Positions 22,214 to 32,730 of a stretch of 64,000 nt of DNA are shown here, one piece after another. Origin of the DNA: Apricaphanius iberus (taxonomy: Eukaryota > Chordata > Actinopteri > Cyprinodontiformes > Aphaniidae). Under the pieces are notes generated by a model. It had not been told where the DNA came from, did no database searches, and saw nothing but the letters and a program-made list of their open reading frames with translations. A program made the position numbers and the translations under genes. How positions within the stretch are numbered: position 1 is the stretch's first letter; each line of letters opens with the position of its first letter. The stretch covers positions 62,001 to 126,000 of the forward strand of contig JAPXFQ010001669.1 of the NCBI GenBank assembly GCA_028564705.1. Reading direction: 5' to 3'.

Positions 22214-24480
22214 TACCTAATATATGCTTGAACTGCTTTAATGCAGCCGAACTTTCAGATCTACTAAAATTATTAGCTTCATCGAAAACTTTCAACTTGC
22301 ATGTTAGACCCAGTCCCAACTAAACTTTTAAAAGAGGTTTTCACTTTGATTGCTGCTCCAGTTTTAGATGTAATGAATCTATCGTTAATCAATGGATATG
22401 TACCACAGGAGTTTAAGATTGCTGTAATTAAACCTCTACTTAAGAAACCATCTCTTGATCAAAACAACTTAATTAACTATAGACCGATATCGAAAATTCC
22501 CTTCTTATCTAAAATTCTTGAGAAAATAGTTGCACATCAGATGTGTGAGCATTTGAACAATAATGAGCTGTTTGAGAAGTTTCAGTCAGGCTTTACAGCT
22601 CATCACAGCATTGAAACAGCTCTGGTGAAGGTTGCTAATGATATTCTCATAGCCTCAGACAATGGACTGGTGACCATTCTGGTCCTGTTAGATCTCAGTG
22701 CGGCCTTTGACACTGTTGATCACAATATTCTCATAGAAAGGCTTCAAAGTGTCGGTATAATAGGAACAGCACTAAGCTGGTTTAAATTTTCCTCGGCCTC
22801 AATGGTTACTTGCGGAGTACCACAGGGCTCTTTGCTTGGGCCGATCCTTTTTACTAAATATATGCTTCCTATTGGTAAAATCATTAGGCAACATGGGATA
22901 AATTTCCATAGTTACGCAGATGATACACAGCTACATCTATCCATAAATCCTTATGAATCCAATCAGTTAGGTAGACTACAGGCATGTCTGGAAGACATAA
23001 AAATTTGGATGACTCTAAACTTCTTGCTTCTGAATTCTGACAAAAGAGAAGTTGTCGACATTGGACTAGAAGCTCTGAAAACTAAACTACTTAGTCAACC
23101 CCTTCACCTGGACGGCATTAAACTAGCCTCCAGTAATAAAGCAAAGAACCTCTGTGTTATTTTGACAAAGATATGTCATTTAGATCTCACATTAAAGAAG
23201 TCTCTAGGATTTCCTTTTTTCACCTTAAGAATATTTCAAAGATTAGAACCATCCTGTCCAGGAGTGATGATGAAAAACTACTCCATTCCTTTATTACTTC
23301 AAGGCTGGATTACTGTAACTCTTTATTATCAGGTAGTCCACAGAATACAATTAAAAGTCTTCAGTTAGTACAAAATGCTGCTGCAAGGGTTCTATGGAAT
23401 AAAAGAAGAAGAGATCACATTTCCCCTGTTTTAGCTTCTCTTCACTGGCTCCCAGTAAAATCTAGAATAGAATTCAAGATCCTCCTTCTGACATATAAAG
23501 CTCTTAATAATCTAGCTCCATCATACATAAGAGACCTGATTGTTCCATATGTTCCTAACAGAGCACTTCGCTTTCAGACTGCAGGTTTACTGGTAGTTCC
23601 TAGGATTTCTAAAAGTAGAATGGGTGGCAGATCTTTTAGTTATCAGGCTCCCCTCCTATGGAACCAGCTCCCAGGGTTGGTTCGTGAAGCAGACAATTTG
23701 TCTATCTTTAAAAGTAGGCTAAAAACCTTTCTCTTTGACAAAGCTTACAGTTAGCGACAGGTTAGACAGGTAGCTAGGAAGAGACAGGTTAATGTTAGTA
23801 GTCAGGTAGAGTGTCAAAAGCGAGGAAGAGATAGGAAGAGGTAGAGTATCTAGGTAGAGATAGATTAATGTAAGCTAGGTAGAGATTGTTAGTAGCTAGG
23901 TTTCCTAGTAGCTAGGAGACAGGTTAATGTTAGTAGCTATGCTGCTTTAGGCTAGGCTGTTGGAGGACATTATTAGAGTCAGTTCCTACTTTCTCTCCTA
24001 CTTTTCTCCAACTGCATGATGTGTTGATAATTCAAGCGCTAACCTGTTTTCTCTTAGTCTCCTCCTACAGTAGGTGCTCCTGACCTGCCCTGCTTGACGA
24101 CCCTGACTAAGATGGTATTCCAGTGGAGGAACGTTCTCCATGTCCTGCTACCAACTTCTGCTTCTGCATCAGTACTGTTGCTCTTTCTGTGTCTCTGCTG
24201 CCTTCTCCAAACCCCAGACGGTCTCGGCTGATGACCGCTTATGCTGAGCCTGGTTCTGCTGGAGGTTTCTTCCTGTTAAAAGGGACTTTTTCCTCTCCAC
24301 TGCCGCTTCATGCTTGCTTAGTGTGAGGGATTGCTGAGAAGTCACGACACAATCTTCTGTGGTTCTCTAAATTAAACATTTATTATAATAACTCTCAACT
24401 TAACTCCCCGTAAAGTGCCTTGAGATGACATCTGTTGTGAAATGGCGCTATATAAATAAACTGAATTTAATTTAATTTAA
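22214..24480 (+). mobile_element. L2-clade LINE inserted in the L1
   Basis: A 5'-truncated L2 with the RT domain in two frames and a 3' UTR of about 700 bp. It ends in GCGCTATATAAATAAACTG and AATTT repeats. The L1 reading frame is interrupted exactly here and resumes on the other side, so this L2 is younger than the L1. TAATAT abuts both sides and may be the target duplication. The 3' UTR around 23760-23960 contains imperfect repeats of AGGTAGAGA and GCTAGGTAG words. Confidence 0.88.
22301..23754 (+). pseudogene. L2 reverse transcriptase, one frameshift
   Basis: The frame from 22301 (LDPVPTKLLKEVF) carries the RT fingers (NYRPISKIPFLSKILEKIV), LLDLSAAFDTVDHNI with the first catalytic Asp, CGVPQGSLLGPILF, and SYADDTQLHLS with both catalytic Asp residues. 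About 15-20 codons are lost between ALSWFK and CGVPQGS. A frameshift near 23170 moves translation to a second frame. That frame holds the thumb and C-terminal block to 23754 (TSRLDYCNSLL, LHWLPVKSRIEFKILLL, LWNQLPGLVR, LKTFLFDKAYS). No endonuclease is present. Confidence 0.9.
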
Positions 24481-25546
24481 TATTGAAACTGGCTGATGGC
24501 TACCACACATTTCTCTATCCTTGCCTTCTTTAGGGATTATGGAGATTAAGGCCTCTTTCCAGGATGGTGGAGTTTTTCCTTCTTACATGGTATATTTAAA
24601 TGATGACAACATTACTGGACTTATTTCCTCTTTAAAAGTCTTATAAAATTCAGCTGGAAATCCATCACTACCTGGTGATTTGTTGTTTTTTAATGTTCCT
24701 ATTCCCCTCCCCATATCTTCCTCTGTTATTTCCAAATTTAGCATTCTATCCTGACTTTCCCCTATTGATGGTAAATCTAGTTCTTCAAGAAATGTTTTTA
24801 CACTCTCTTCGTCTGCGGCATCCGGTTGTGCATATAAAGTTTTATAGAATTCTTCAAACGTCCTCTCTATCTCCTCTGGTTCTCTTAATAATTCATGGTT
24901 TTGGGGGTTTCTAATTTTGTGGATTATATTTGACGCCTGCTGTATCATAATCCTTTGTACTAGTAACCTACTAGCTTTTGTCCCCCCCATAATATGCTTG
25001 ATTAACAAAACTAGCTTATCTTTTCATGTGTTTCTGTATTGTTTTTTTTTTTGCTGTTTTACTAATTCCTTTAGCTGCTTGATGCAATTATTTTGTATTT
25101 ACAATTTGTTGTTCTTCAAATATGCGGTTTGTGATATTAGTTTCCCTCTAATTACGGCCTTAAGTACATCCCACAGGATGGTGGGGTGCACCTCTCCTTT
25201 ATCGTTTTCTTCTCTTTATCTGATTATATCTCTCTTTATTTCCTCCACAAATTTTTTATTGTTCAGTATGCCAACATTTAACCTCTAAATTGTTTCCCCC
25301 TTTCTACTGATTAAGCTTACTGTTAGGTATATTGGACTATGATCAGACAAGTCCGTTGTACCTATCCTACACTCTGTCACCCTGTATACGTCCCCCTTTT
25401 TTAAGAGGTAGTAGTCTATCCTTGTATAGATTGTGTGTGGATGTGAGTAATGTGTGTAGTCCCTGTCTAGTGTATGCATGTACCTCCAAACATCTGTAAT
25501 TTCTAACTCCTTCATTCTCTTTTTCATATATTTGTGATATGTACCC

Positions 25547-25900
25547 TGTCGGATTTGGTTTGAATGTGGACCCAGATGCAGAACGTCGTTTAGAGTGTTT
25601 GTAGCCCATTCATTTAAAACGTCCAAAATCCCAAGCGTGAATAAAGACGTGACGAGGTCAGGGACAGCAACGACAACAATCCGAGAAAGACAGACAGAAA
25701 CATGGAAGGTATATATACTGAGGGAAGGGCAATTAATGAATGGAGAACACCTGGGAGAGGGGAGGAGAACACAGGGAGGACTAACAGAACACAGCTGATG
25801 ACGATAAGACAAGGAAGAACACAGGGACTGGCTGGGAAGGGGAAGAAATTGATTGAAGAGAGACAAGACTGAGGGAGATGCAGACAGACGAATCATAACA
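25547..25900 (-). mobile_element. LTR-like segment (TG...CA)
   Basis: On the minus strand it begins TGTTATGATTCGTCTG and ends AAACCAAATCCGACA, the TG...CA form of an LTR. TATATATACC lies at a plausible promoter distance from the middle. GTACCC stands on both sides (25541-25546 and 25901-25906). That could be a 6-bp target duplication of a solo LTR, or the right one could be the end of a purine tract (minus strand GGGGTAC) before a 3' LTR. No pol genes or second LTR were found. Confidence 0.5.
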
Positions 25901-25903
25901 GTA

Positions 25904-25982
25904 CCCCAAACACTTTAAGGGCCCCATAATGAACACCTAACAAAGATATTCAAGATATTATTTTCCTTCAAAATTATTCCAT
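25904..25982 (+). repeat. Direct repeat R, right copy
   Basis: Starts CCCCAAACACTTTAAGGG; second copy of the segment at 20825-20902, same orientation. It begins within the bases flanking the LTR-like segment. Confidence 0.85.
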
Positions 25983-26247
25983 ACAGTCATTAAAAAATAA
26001 AAAAAATATATGCTGTAATTCCATCAGGCTGCCAATAGGCGTGTTTCAGTGTCCCCTAACACGCCCCCAACCCCCCGCCCCCCCAAAGGTGCGCCTCCTG
26101 GCACCCAAACCAGGAAATTCAGGCCAGGGTGGGAGGAGGGGATCCAGGACGGAGGGACGAAACAAAGTCCAAAACGGAGACTGTCGATGAGGCGGCCAGC
26201 TACGAAGAACCAGCTGACAAGGAAATTTGAGACTGGGAGGCTGGCGG

Positions 26248-26505
26248 CGAAGGACCTTGAGTCTGGGAGGCCGGTAGCGAAGGACCTTGAGTCTGGGAAG
26301 CCGGCGGCAAAGGACTGTGTGTGGAGTCAGACGGAGCTGAACCTTGTGGCGTGGAGTCAGACGGAGCTGAACCTTGAGGCGTTGAGTCTGGCGGAGCTTG
26401 ACCTTGTGGTATGGAGTCTGGCAGAGCTTGACCTTGTGGTGTGGAGTCTGGCGGGGCTTAACCTTGTGGTATGGAGTTTGGCGGAGTTTGACCTTGCGGC
26501 GTAGG
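26248..26505. repeat. 30-bp minisatellite blocks
   Basis: About two and a half units containing AAGGACCTTGAGTCTGGGA (26248-26320), then six units of the form GTGGAGTCTGGCGGAGCTTG plus ACCTTGTGGT (26321-26505). Confidence 0.9.
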
Positions 26506-26544
26506 AGTCTGTGAAGCAGCAGGCTGGAGTGCTGCTGAAGCAGG

Positions 26545-26705
26545 GTTGAGGATTGACGGAACTTGACCTTATGGCTTGGAGTGCGACAGAGCTTGACCTT
26601 GTGGCTTGGAGTGCGACACAGCTTGACCTTGCGGCTTGGAGTGCAACAAAGCTTGACCTTGTCGTTTGGAGCATGACAGAGCTTGACTTTGTGGCTTGGA
26701 GTGCG
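26545..26705. repeat. 30-bp minisatellite block
   Basis: Five units containing GAGCTTGACCTTGTGGC and TTGGAGTGCGACA. It is related to the preceding block by the shared GCTTGACCTTGTGG word. Confidence 0.9.
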
Positions 26706-26839
26706 ACGGTTGGTCTGTTGCTGGAGCTGAGGCCGGCTGACGTGAAGCTGGAGCTTTGTTTGCTGGCGACAGGAGAGGGACTCACAACAAGGTGTGTTGG
26801 ACCCTCGGAAAGGTACCGAGGTCCCTGGATGAGGCGCTG

Positions 26840-27225
26840 GCAGAGGAGGCGTGTCCGCCTGGACACCTTCGGAGGCAGCAGGAACCAGAGGCGTGTTCCC
26901 CTGAACATCCTCGGTGGAGGCAGGAACCAGAGGCGTGTTCCCCTGAACACCCTCGGTGGAGTCTTGGAGCTGAGGCATGTTTTCTAAAACACCCTCGGAA
27001 GAGTCTTGGAGCAGAGGCGTATCCGTCTGGACACCCTCGGAAGAGTCTTGGATTCGAAGCGTGTTTTCTAAAAAACCCTCAGAAGAGTCTTGGATCAGAG
27101 GCGTACCCGTCTGGGCACCCTCGGAGGAGACTTGGAGCAGAGGCGCATCCGTTTGGACACCTTCGGAGGAGACTTGGAGTGGAAGCGTGTCCATCTGGAC
27201 ACCCTCAGAGTAGACCTGGAGAGGT
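26840..27225. repeat. 42-bp minisatellite block
   Basis: About nine units with GGCGTATCCGTCTGGACACC and CTCGGAAGAGTCTTGGAGC, partly diverged (some carry GTTTTCTAAAA in place of ATCCGTCTGG). Confidence 0.88.
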
Positions 27226-27264
27226 CCACTGGCTTGGACCCTAGACTAGTCTCAGGAACCCTCA

Positions 27265-27530
27265 GGAGAGTCGTCTCAGGAACCGTCAGGAAAGTCGTCT
27301 CAGGAACCGTCACTGGAACATGAGGAGTCTCTGGAACCATCACCGGAACGTGAGGAGTCTCTGGAACCGTCACCAGAACATGAGGAGTCTCTGGAACCAT
27401 CACTGATACAGGAGCTGCCTCTGGAACCATCACAGGAACAGGAGCGGCATCTGGAACCGTCACAAGAACGGCCTCTGGAACCATCACAGGAACAGGAGTG
27501 GCTTCTGGAACTGTCACAGGAAGATCAGGG
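27265..27530. repeat. 30-bp minisatellite block with one 24-bp unit
   Basis: About eight or nine units with AACCATCACAGGAACA and GGAGTCTCTGG. One unit near 27455 has lost exactly six bases, keeping the frame. Confidence 0.88.
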
Positions 27531-27537
27531 GTCTCAG

Positions 27538-27620
27538 GACCACACACTAGGAACCTGGGTTTTGGAAAACACACTGGAAATCTGGGTTCTGGACCACACA
27601 CTGGCAACCTGGGTTCAGGG
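27538..27620. repeat. 27-bp minisatellite, three units
   Basis: Units contain ACCACACACTGG and AACCTGGGTTCTGG. Confidence 0.85.
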
Positions 27621-27945
27621 TTGTACTCTGGAATTCCCATCGGGGACTCGGACTCTGCAGAGCACACTGTAGTATTGAGTTTACAAACGGTCACTGAAAC
27701 CTCGGGTTCTCTGGTATCTGGACAACACTCTGAAGATCTGGATTCAGTCCGATCACTGTCCAAAGAAAGTCCAGAGAAGAATTGCTCTTTCTTCTGAACA
27801 AAGTAATTTTATAATTCATTTTGAATTATTTAAACAGTTTTTCAAAGTAATCCTCCCGCCATGAACTCCAGAGGGCACTGTCAGCCATTGAAGCAGAGGC
27901 AGCCGCAGAAGAAGCCGGCGGGAACTGATAAAACCCAGAAGTGGA

Positions 27946-28539
27946 CTACTGTGACGAGGAGACTGGAGCGGGAAGGAGACCAGGCCCGCCAGGAGCTGGA
28001 GCCAAAGCTCTGCAGCTCCGAGGATGAGGCGGAGATGATCCAGAAGCTGGATACCAGTCTTTAGAGGAAGCTGTGGCTGATAAGTTGCAGCAGACAGCAG
28101 ACTCAGAGGAGACTATGGAGGCTGCAACCGGGCCTTCGCAGCCAGGAACAGGAGCCATACCACGGCGCTTCTGGTAGCGACGAAGGGCTCTCTGAAGAGA
28201 GGTTAACTCAGTGGAATCCACGTTGCTTGGGGATTCAGAGGAGGGAGCCGGGAGCTATGGGTTGAGGCTGGGGTGGACGTCCAGCAACTCATCGTCCTGA
28301 CGAGCGAGGAAGAACGCTGGGGACACACCATCCGTATCTTCTTGGGAGGACTGAAGAGCGTCAGGGCCGCGGCTGGAGAGCTGTTGTGTGGAGAGAAGGT
28401 CTTCATTCCACTCTCGTAATTTGGCGTCGGGAGGACAGATGGCCAACCGAGTACCAGCATACAATGAGTCAGAGACTAAGCTCTGGCTGCAGCTCCACTC
28501 CACCAGCCTTTTCCAGGAACTCTGAGAATTATTGTCCAT
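27946..28539 (-). pseudogene. Upstream open frames of the unknown retroelement
   Basis: A minus-strand frame starts at the ATG at 28539 (MDNNSQSSWKRLVEWSCSQS) and stops at 28255. Another runs from 28221 to 27946 and contains LTSLQRALRRYQKRR, then a Pro/Ser/Ala-rich stretch. The two are in different frames and may once have been one N-terminal region ahead of the repeat-rich part. The start is plausible because nothing upstream stays open. The protein is not recognised; a gag-like role is only a guess from position. Confidence 0.35.
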
Positions 28540-28545
28540 GTTGCA

Positions 28546-28949
28546 TCCCTTTCCCCATCTTTATTGCTCACAGCTTCCCCCATGTCATAGAACGAAAACA
28601 GTCCAAAATCAGCAATAGGCTATACCAAACATTTTTAACATTTCAGCTCTGTTTGCACAAATTTTACACATGAATAAAAACAAGCTCTGTAGAAAAAGCC
28701 TTTATAAAGCAAAAAAAAAAAAAAAAAAACAGGAAATCAAATATGGGATTTTCAGCTTGATGAGAACGGTGAGATGCAATGCATGAGTTCATTTGACATC
28801 TTTTCAGTCTTGATAAGACTGTAAGCTATAGCATCCTCTATTGGTTGTCTTGGGCCAATACATTTGAAAGAGGCATTGTGATCCGCCCATGACAGGCCTG
28901 GCTTAACTGACATTTTAATGTTATCTTGGTGACCCGTTATTTACTCAAT
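28546..28949. other. Unassigned, with an A19 run
   Basis: A run of about 19 A at 28711-28729 is preceded 35 bases earlier by AATAAA (28673-28678). This has the layout of a retroposed 3' end on the plus strand, but I see no target duplication or source gene. Confidence 0.35.
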
Positions 28950-29039
28950 TGACCATATATTTTCAGTCTATTTTGGCTTTCGTGCCTTACTCACATGTTA
29001 GATTTCTTAACAGCTTTAAAATTAACTATTCGTTAATAT

Positions 29040-29700
29040 TGTTAACTCAGTGTTCTAGCTTCTTCATGGCTCGCCTATCAAGCTCCTTGCCTGTCATCGT
29101 CTCCTCCTCATCTCTCCGCTCTGGTCCTTTTATGCCAGTCTCCTCGTCAGCGTCGGTTCCTCGTCTCCCAGGTCTGGTACCTGCCACCCTCACTGCCTCA
29201 TCGCTTGCCCTGCGTCCTGGGCACTGCTGTAAACTTGAGTTCCCTCTGGCCAGTGGATCTTTATTAAGTCCAGCTGAGACTGGTACCAGATCCCCCTTTT
29301 TTTTGAGGATTCTCTTTAACCCAGGTTATTTCTTCCATTTAATCGCCATCTCCACTGCATAGTCCTGGTCAAAAGTCACTCTATGCCACTTTACTTTTAT
29401 CTCCTTTTTCCACACCGCCCGCAGGATGCTCTCTTTGGTCTCGAACCTCAGGAAATTCACAACAATTGCTCTTGGGGGTTTGTTCGGTCGTGGTTTCGGC
29501 GCTAGAGCCCTGTGTGCTCTCTGTATCTCTAGCTTAACATCCTCCATCAGCCCCAACTCTGCATGGATAAGTTTATCCACAAATTCCTGAAAAGATTGTC
29601 CCCCAATTCCCTCCTTTAGTCCCCAGACGCAAACATTATTTGTTCTCGCTCTCCTTTCTAGCTCCGTCAGTTTGTCTTGCAGCTTTCTCTGTTGTTCCAG
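29040..29700 (-). pseudogene. L1 ORF1 protein, RRM/C-terminal part
   Basis: The minus-strand frame 29580-29326 reads FVDKLIHAELGL..., then EIQRAHRALAPKP, PRAIVVNFLRFETKESIL and VTFDQDYAVEMA. This is the RNA-recognition and C-terminal domain of L1 ORF1, the RNA chaperone that coats L1 RNA. An Arg/Glu-rich tail continues to about 29040 in another frame. The N-terminal side is cut at about 29700 by an L2. The missing coiled-coil part is found on the far side, at 31191-31505. Confidence 0.85.
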
Positions 29701-31190
29701 TGAACTGAAGCAATAGCAATTTTATTTATAAAGCATATTTTTAAGGTGCTGGTTCCAAAGCTTTGGGGCACAGACCCAAAAAGCCCGCTCAACATGAGTT
29801 CTACAACGGGCTGAAGGGAACACAGAAGCAGTTGATGAGAAGATCTAAGGGATCGGGCCGGAACATAATAACTAATATATTGAGTCAAGTATTAGTATAA
29901 GTGATAAGTGATTTGTACACCAGCAGATTAATTTTAAATTTGATTCGGTAACGAACCGGAAGCCAGTGCAACTGTGCCAAAACAGGGGTAATGTGTTGAA
30001 TCTGCATTGTCCCTGTCAGAAACCGAGCAGCAGCATTTTGCACCAACTGCAGGCAAACAATAGCAGAAGAGGGTACACTATACAAAATTGAGTTGGCATA
30101 ATCTAAGCGGTCATGAGGTCTCTTTGCTTCAAGACAGATTTATGCTTTCTCAGCCGACGCAGCTGAAAAAAAGCACAATTTCACCACATGATTGATATGG
30201 GCGTCCATACGAAGCTGGGGATCCGTGATAACCCCAAGATTAGTTATAGTGGATTTCAGCACAGCAGAAATACAGGAACGAAGAGCTGGGACAGTGGCAG
30301 AAGATGAGTTTGGGGTAAATACAATCGCCTCAGTCTTTGAATCATTAAGATGAAGAAAATTGGAAGAAAACCAGCATCTTATATCACTCAGGCAGTCCAT
30401 TCCAAAACGCACATGCTCAGAGAATTTCACAGAGATATAGAGCTGACGGCCATCTGCATAAAGATGGTAATTTACTCGATGCTTCCTAAAAATTTCACCA
30501 AGAGGCAAGATGTATAAATTAAAAAGAAGGGGACCAAGAGTAGATCCCTGGGGAACACCGCAAAGAGGCGGAGTCACACCAGAGACACAATCACCCAAAC
30601 TAACACTGAAGCATCTACTTTGAAAATAAGATCTGAACCAGTGTAATGCATTTCCCTGAATGCCAGCTAATTGTTTCAAACGAGACAACAGTATCCTATG
30701 GTCTACAGTATCGAATGTGGGCGAAAGATCCAACAACACAAGTAGTACACATGAGCTGGAGTTAGTGGAAAGTAAAATATATTTAAAAACACAAATGTGG
30801 GCCGTCTCTGAGCTGTGGAGAGGACGGAAAGGAGATTGCAGGAGATCAAGCACATTAAAAGACTCCAGATAGCTCAACAGTTGGGTAAAAACAACTTTTG
30901 ATGATCAAAGGAGTGCCGGAGGGTCAAAATTAGGTAATGTAAAGATTTGTGACCTGATATCAGAGATCTTCGATACGAAGTAGTCCAAAAACCGGGTATA
31001 TAATTTATAAGAAAATAGTTGGCAAGAAGACAGTAGATAAAATTGCATTAAAAGCGGTGTATAAGACCCGCTGTTTCCCAGAGTGCTTAGAAATTACCTC
31101 AGAGAAGTAAGAGTACCGAGCCTTCTACACCACACTCTGATAGTTTCTCCAAGATTCCTTCAGTAACAGGAAAGAAGCCTATGTCGTGAT
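29701..31190 (-). mobile_element. L2-clade LINE inserted in L1 ORF1
   Basis: It separates the RRM part (left) and coiled-coil part (right) of the same L1 ORF1, both on the minus strand. It ends at about 29702 with a TTTATAAATAAAATTGCTAT-type tail (read on the minus strand). RT lies at 30140-30877 and a C-terminal block at 29885-30085 (LQLVQNAAARFLTGT, LHWLPVRYRIKFKI). It is 5'-truncated with no endonuclease. Confidence 0.85.
30140..30877 (-). pseudogene. L2 reverse transcriptase, active site mutated
   Basis: 245 codons are open. LLDLSPTFDTVDHRI holds the first catalytic Asp. CGVPQGSTLGPLLFNLYILP follows, then the YADD motif reads YADGRQLYIS, so the second Asp of the pair is Gly. WFSSNFLHLNDSKTEAIVF and SCISAVLKSTITNLGV complete the palm and thumb region. 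The YADG change alone should abolish polymerisation. Confidence 0.9.
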
Positions 31191-31505
31191 AATGTCGTGA
31201 ACATCTGTACTCCACTCCTCTCCCTCCATCACACGTTGTTCCCGAATTTCTATCTCTTTTCTCTGCTCTCGCATCTCTGCATCCAAGGCCTCCAACCTTT
31301 TGTTTGTTTCTTCTCTGTAGCTCTCCAGCCCCTCATTCTCCCCTTCTCATCTCTTCTCCTAGTTTTTCCATGAACTCTTTAAGTTGTCTCATATGTTCGT
31401 GGGCTCGTCTTCCTGTATCCTCTCTTTGTTTAATTATCTTGTCCAGTGTAGCGTTCACCTTAGCCTGACCCGTCTCTATTTTAGCCACCTTAACTTGTTG
31501 CCCTT
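31191..31505 (-). pseudogene. L1 ORF1 coiled-coil segment
   Basis: The minus strand reads QQVKVAKIETGQAKVNATLD, then KIIKQREDTGRRAHEHMRQL and EFMEKLGEEMRRGE. After a frame change near 31330 it reads RLEALDAEMREQRKEIEIRE. This is heptad-rich, highly charged sequence, as expected for the N-terminal coiled coil of L1 ORF1. It meets another L2 directly at about 31505. Confidence 0.65.
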
Positions 31506-32730
31506 TCACCCAACTGTTTCAGTTGTGTTCTGTACTAACTGTAAACGGTTAAGGCCAGACTGAGCGACACCAAAGTACAGAGAATTGCAGTAATCAAGGT
31601 GTGTGGTGATGAATGCATGAATCAAAATTTCAAAATGTCGATTGGATAAAATACATTTAACCTTTGCAAGTTGTCTCAGCTGATAAAAAATAGATTTTAC
31701 AACTGCACTAATCTCCCTGTCAAAAATAAAATCACTGTCCATTTTCACCCCAAGATTAGTCACAGTGGACTGTAGATATCGCACTAGAGGGCCAAGGTCA
31801 GGAGGACAGAGCTTAGCAGCAGCACTGGGACTAAAAACCATAAGCTCTGTTTTACTATAATTGAAATGAAGAAAATTGCTAGCCATCCAGGCTCTCACTT
31901 CCTCCAGACACTGTAATAAAACTTCCTATGGCGAGGAGTGCTCACGTTTAAAAGATACATACACCTGGATGTCATCAGCATAAAAATGAAAAGCACATTT
32001 TTATTTTCTAAAAATCAAGCCATGGGGCAACAAATATACAGAAAAAAGCAAATGGCCAAGAACTGAGCCTTGTGCGACTCCACAAGTCAGAGGAACTGAA
32101 GAAGAGTTAAAATTTTGCATCTTGACACAAAAAGTCCTATCAGTAAGGTAGGATCTACCCAGTTCAACACAGTGCCTTGGATCCCTACGCATTCCTCCAA
32201 ACGAGACAACAAAATGTTGTGGTGTGTCAAATGCAGCTGATAGATCTAACAGAAGTAGAACCACATGATCCCCGGAATCAGTTGCTAAAAGGACATCATT
32301 AAGAACCTTCAACAAAGCAGTTTCAGTACTGCGAAGTGATTTGAAGCCAGACTGAAACTTTTCAAAAATGGCATTCTCTTGCAGAAATTCAGTCACCTGA
32401 TTAAAAACCACCTTCTCCAGAATCTTTGAAAGAAAGGGAAGTTTAGAAATTGGTCTGTAATTTGAGAGAATGCTTGGATCAAGATTAGTGTTTTTTAGTA
32501 ATGGCTGTATACTGTATACTACTGCATGCTTTAAATCATTTGGAACTATCCCAGTTGAGAGACTACTATTAATAAGTAAAAAAAACTAATGATTCCAAAC
32601 TGGGAAAAACCTCTCTAAAAAACTGAGGTGGCAGAACATCAGAGGGAGAACCTGAAGGCTTCAGATGACCAACAATGTCATGCAATAATCTTAAAGTCAA
32701 AAGCTCAAACTGATAGAAGAAAGCTGAGCA
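31506..32730 (-). mobile_element. L2-clade LINE, third copy, no 3' end
   Basis: The minus strand reads FEKFQSGFKSLRSTETALLK, then LLLDLSAAFDTPQHF, where the usual VDH is changed and frameshifts follow. CGVAQGSVLGHLLFSVYLLP comes next, then FHFYADDIQVYVS with an intact YADD at about 31975. WMASNFLHFNYSKTELMVF and HLDYCNSLYFGV complete the readable part. It ends abruptly in LQLVQN at 31515 where L1 begins, so the 3' end was lost through the L1 insertion or a rearrangement. Confidence 0.85.

Larger units (their letters stand above)
21318..25546 (-). mobile_element. Fish L1 LINE, ORF2 part, split by an L2
   Basis: Read from right to left: endonuclease C-terminus (25546-25285; TRIDYYLL, then the conserved SDHSP), linker (25008-24583; EEIERTFEEFYKTLY, then LKNNKSPGSDGFPAEF), and KTPPSWKEALISIIP at about 24560. 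An L2 on the plus strand follows at 22214-24480. L1 then resumes with DYKIYMSIIARR (about 22200), RKFGFNEE, STRQGC and the catalytic FADDLIVYL (about 21715). KYLGV...KDL and a connection-domain block run to 21318. Stops and frameshifts are frequent. The C-terminus and 3' UTR are missing. Confidence 0.88.
26046..27763 (-). pseudogene. Minisatellite-rich open region of unknown retroelement
   Basis: Two long minus-strand frames overlap: 27763-27095 with repeated VPVMVPE-type units, and 27194-26046 with SSEGVQTDTPLLQ-type units followed by HKVKLRQTP-type units. The plus strand is also largely open. Five successive tandem blocks have unit lengths of 30, 27, 30, 42 and 30 bp (listed separately), all multiples of three, so expansion has kept the frame. 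A frameshift separates the two frames near 27150. I do not recognise the protein. Position and strand suggest it is the internal part of the element whose LTR-like segment lies at 25547-25900. Confidence 0.45.

Noticed and set aside
26049..27323. Plus-strand open frames over the minisatellites
   Set aside because: They mirror the minus-strand frames because unit lengths are multiples of three. The non-repetitive start and the LTR-like segment both point to the minus strand.
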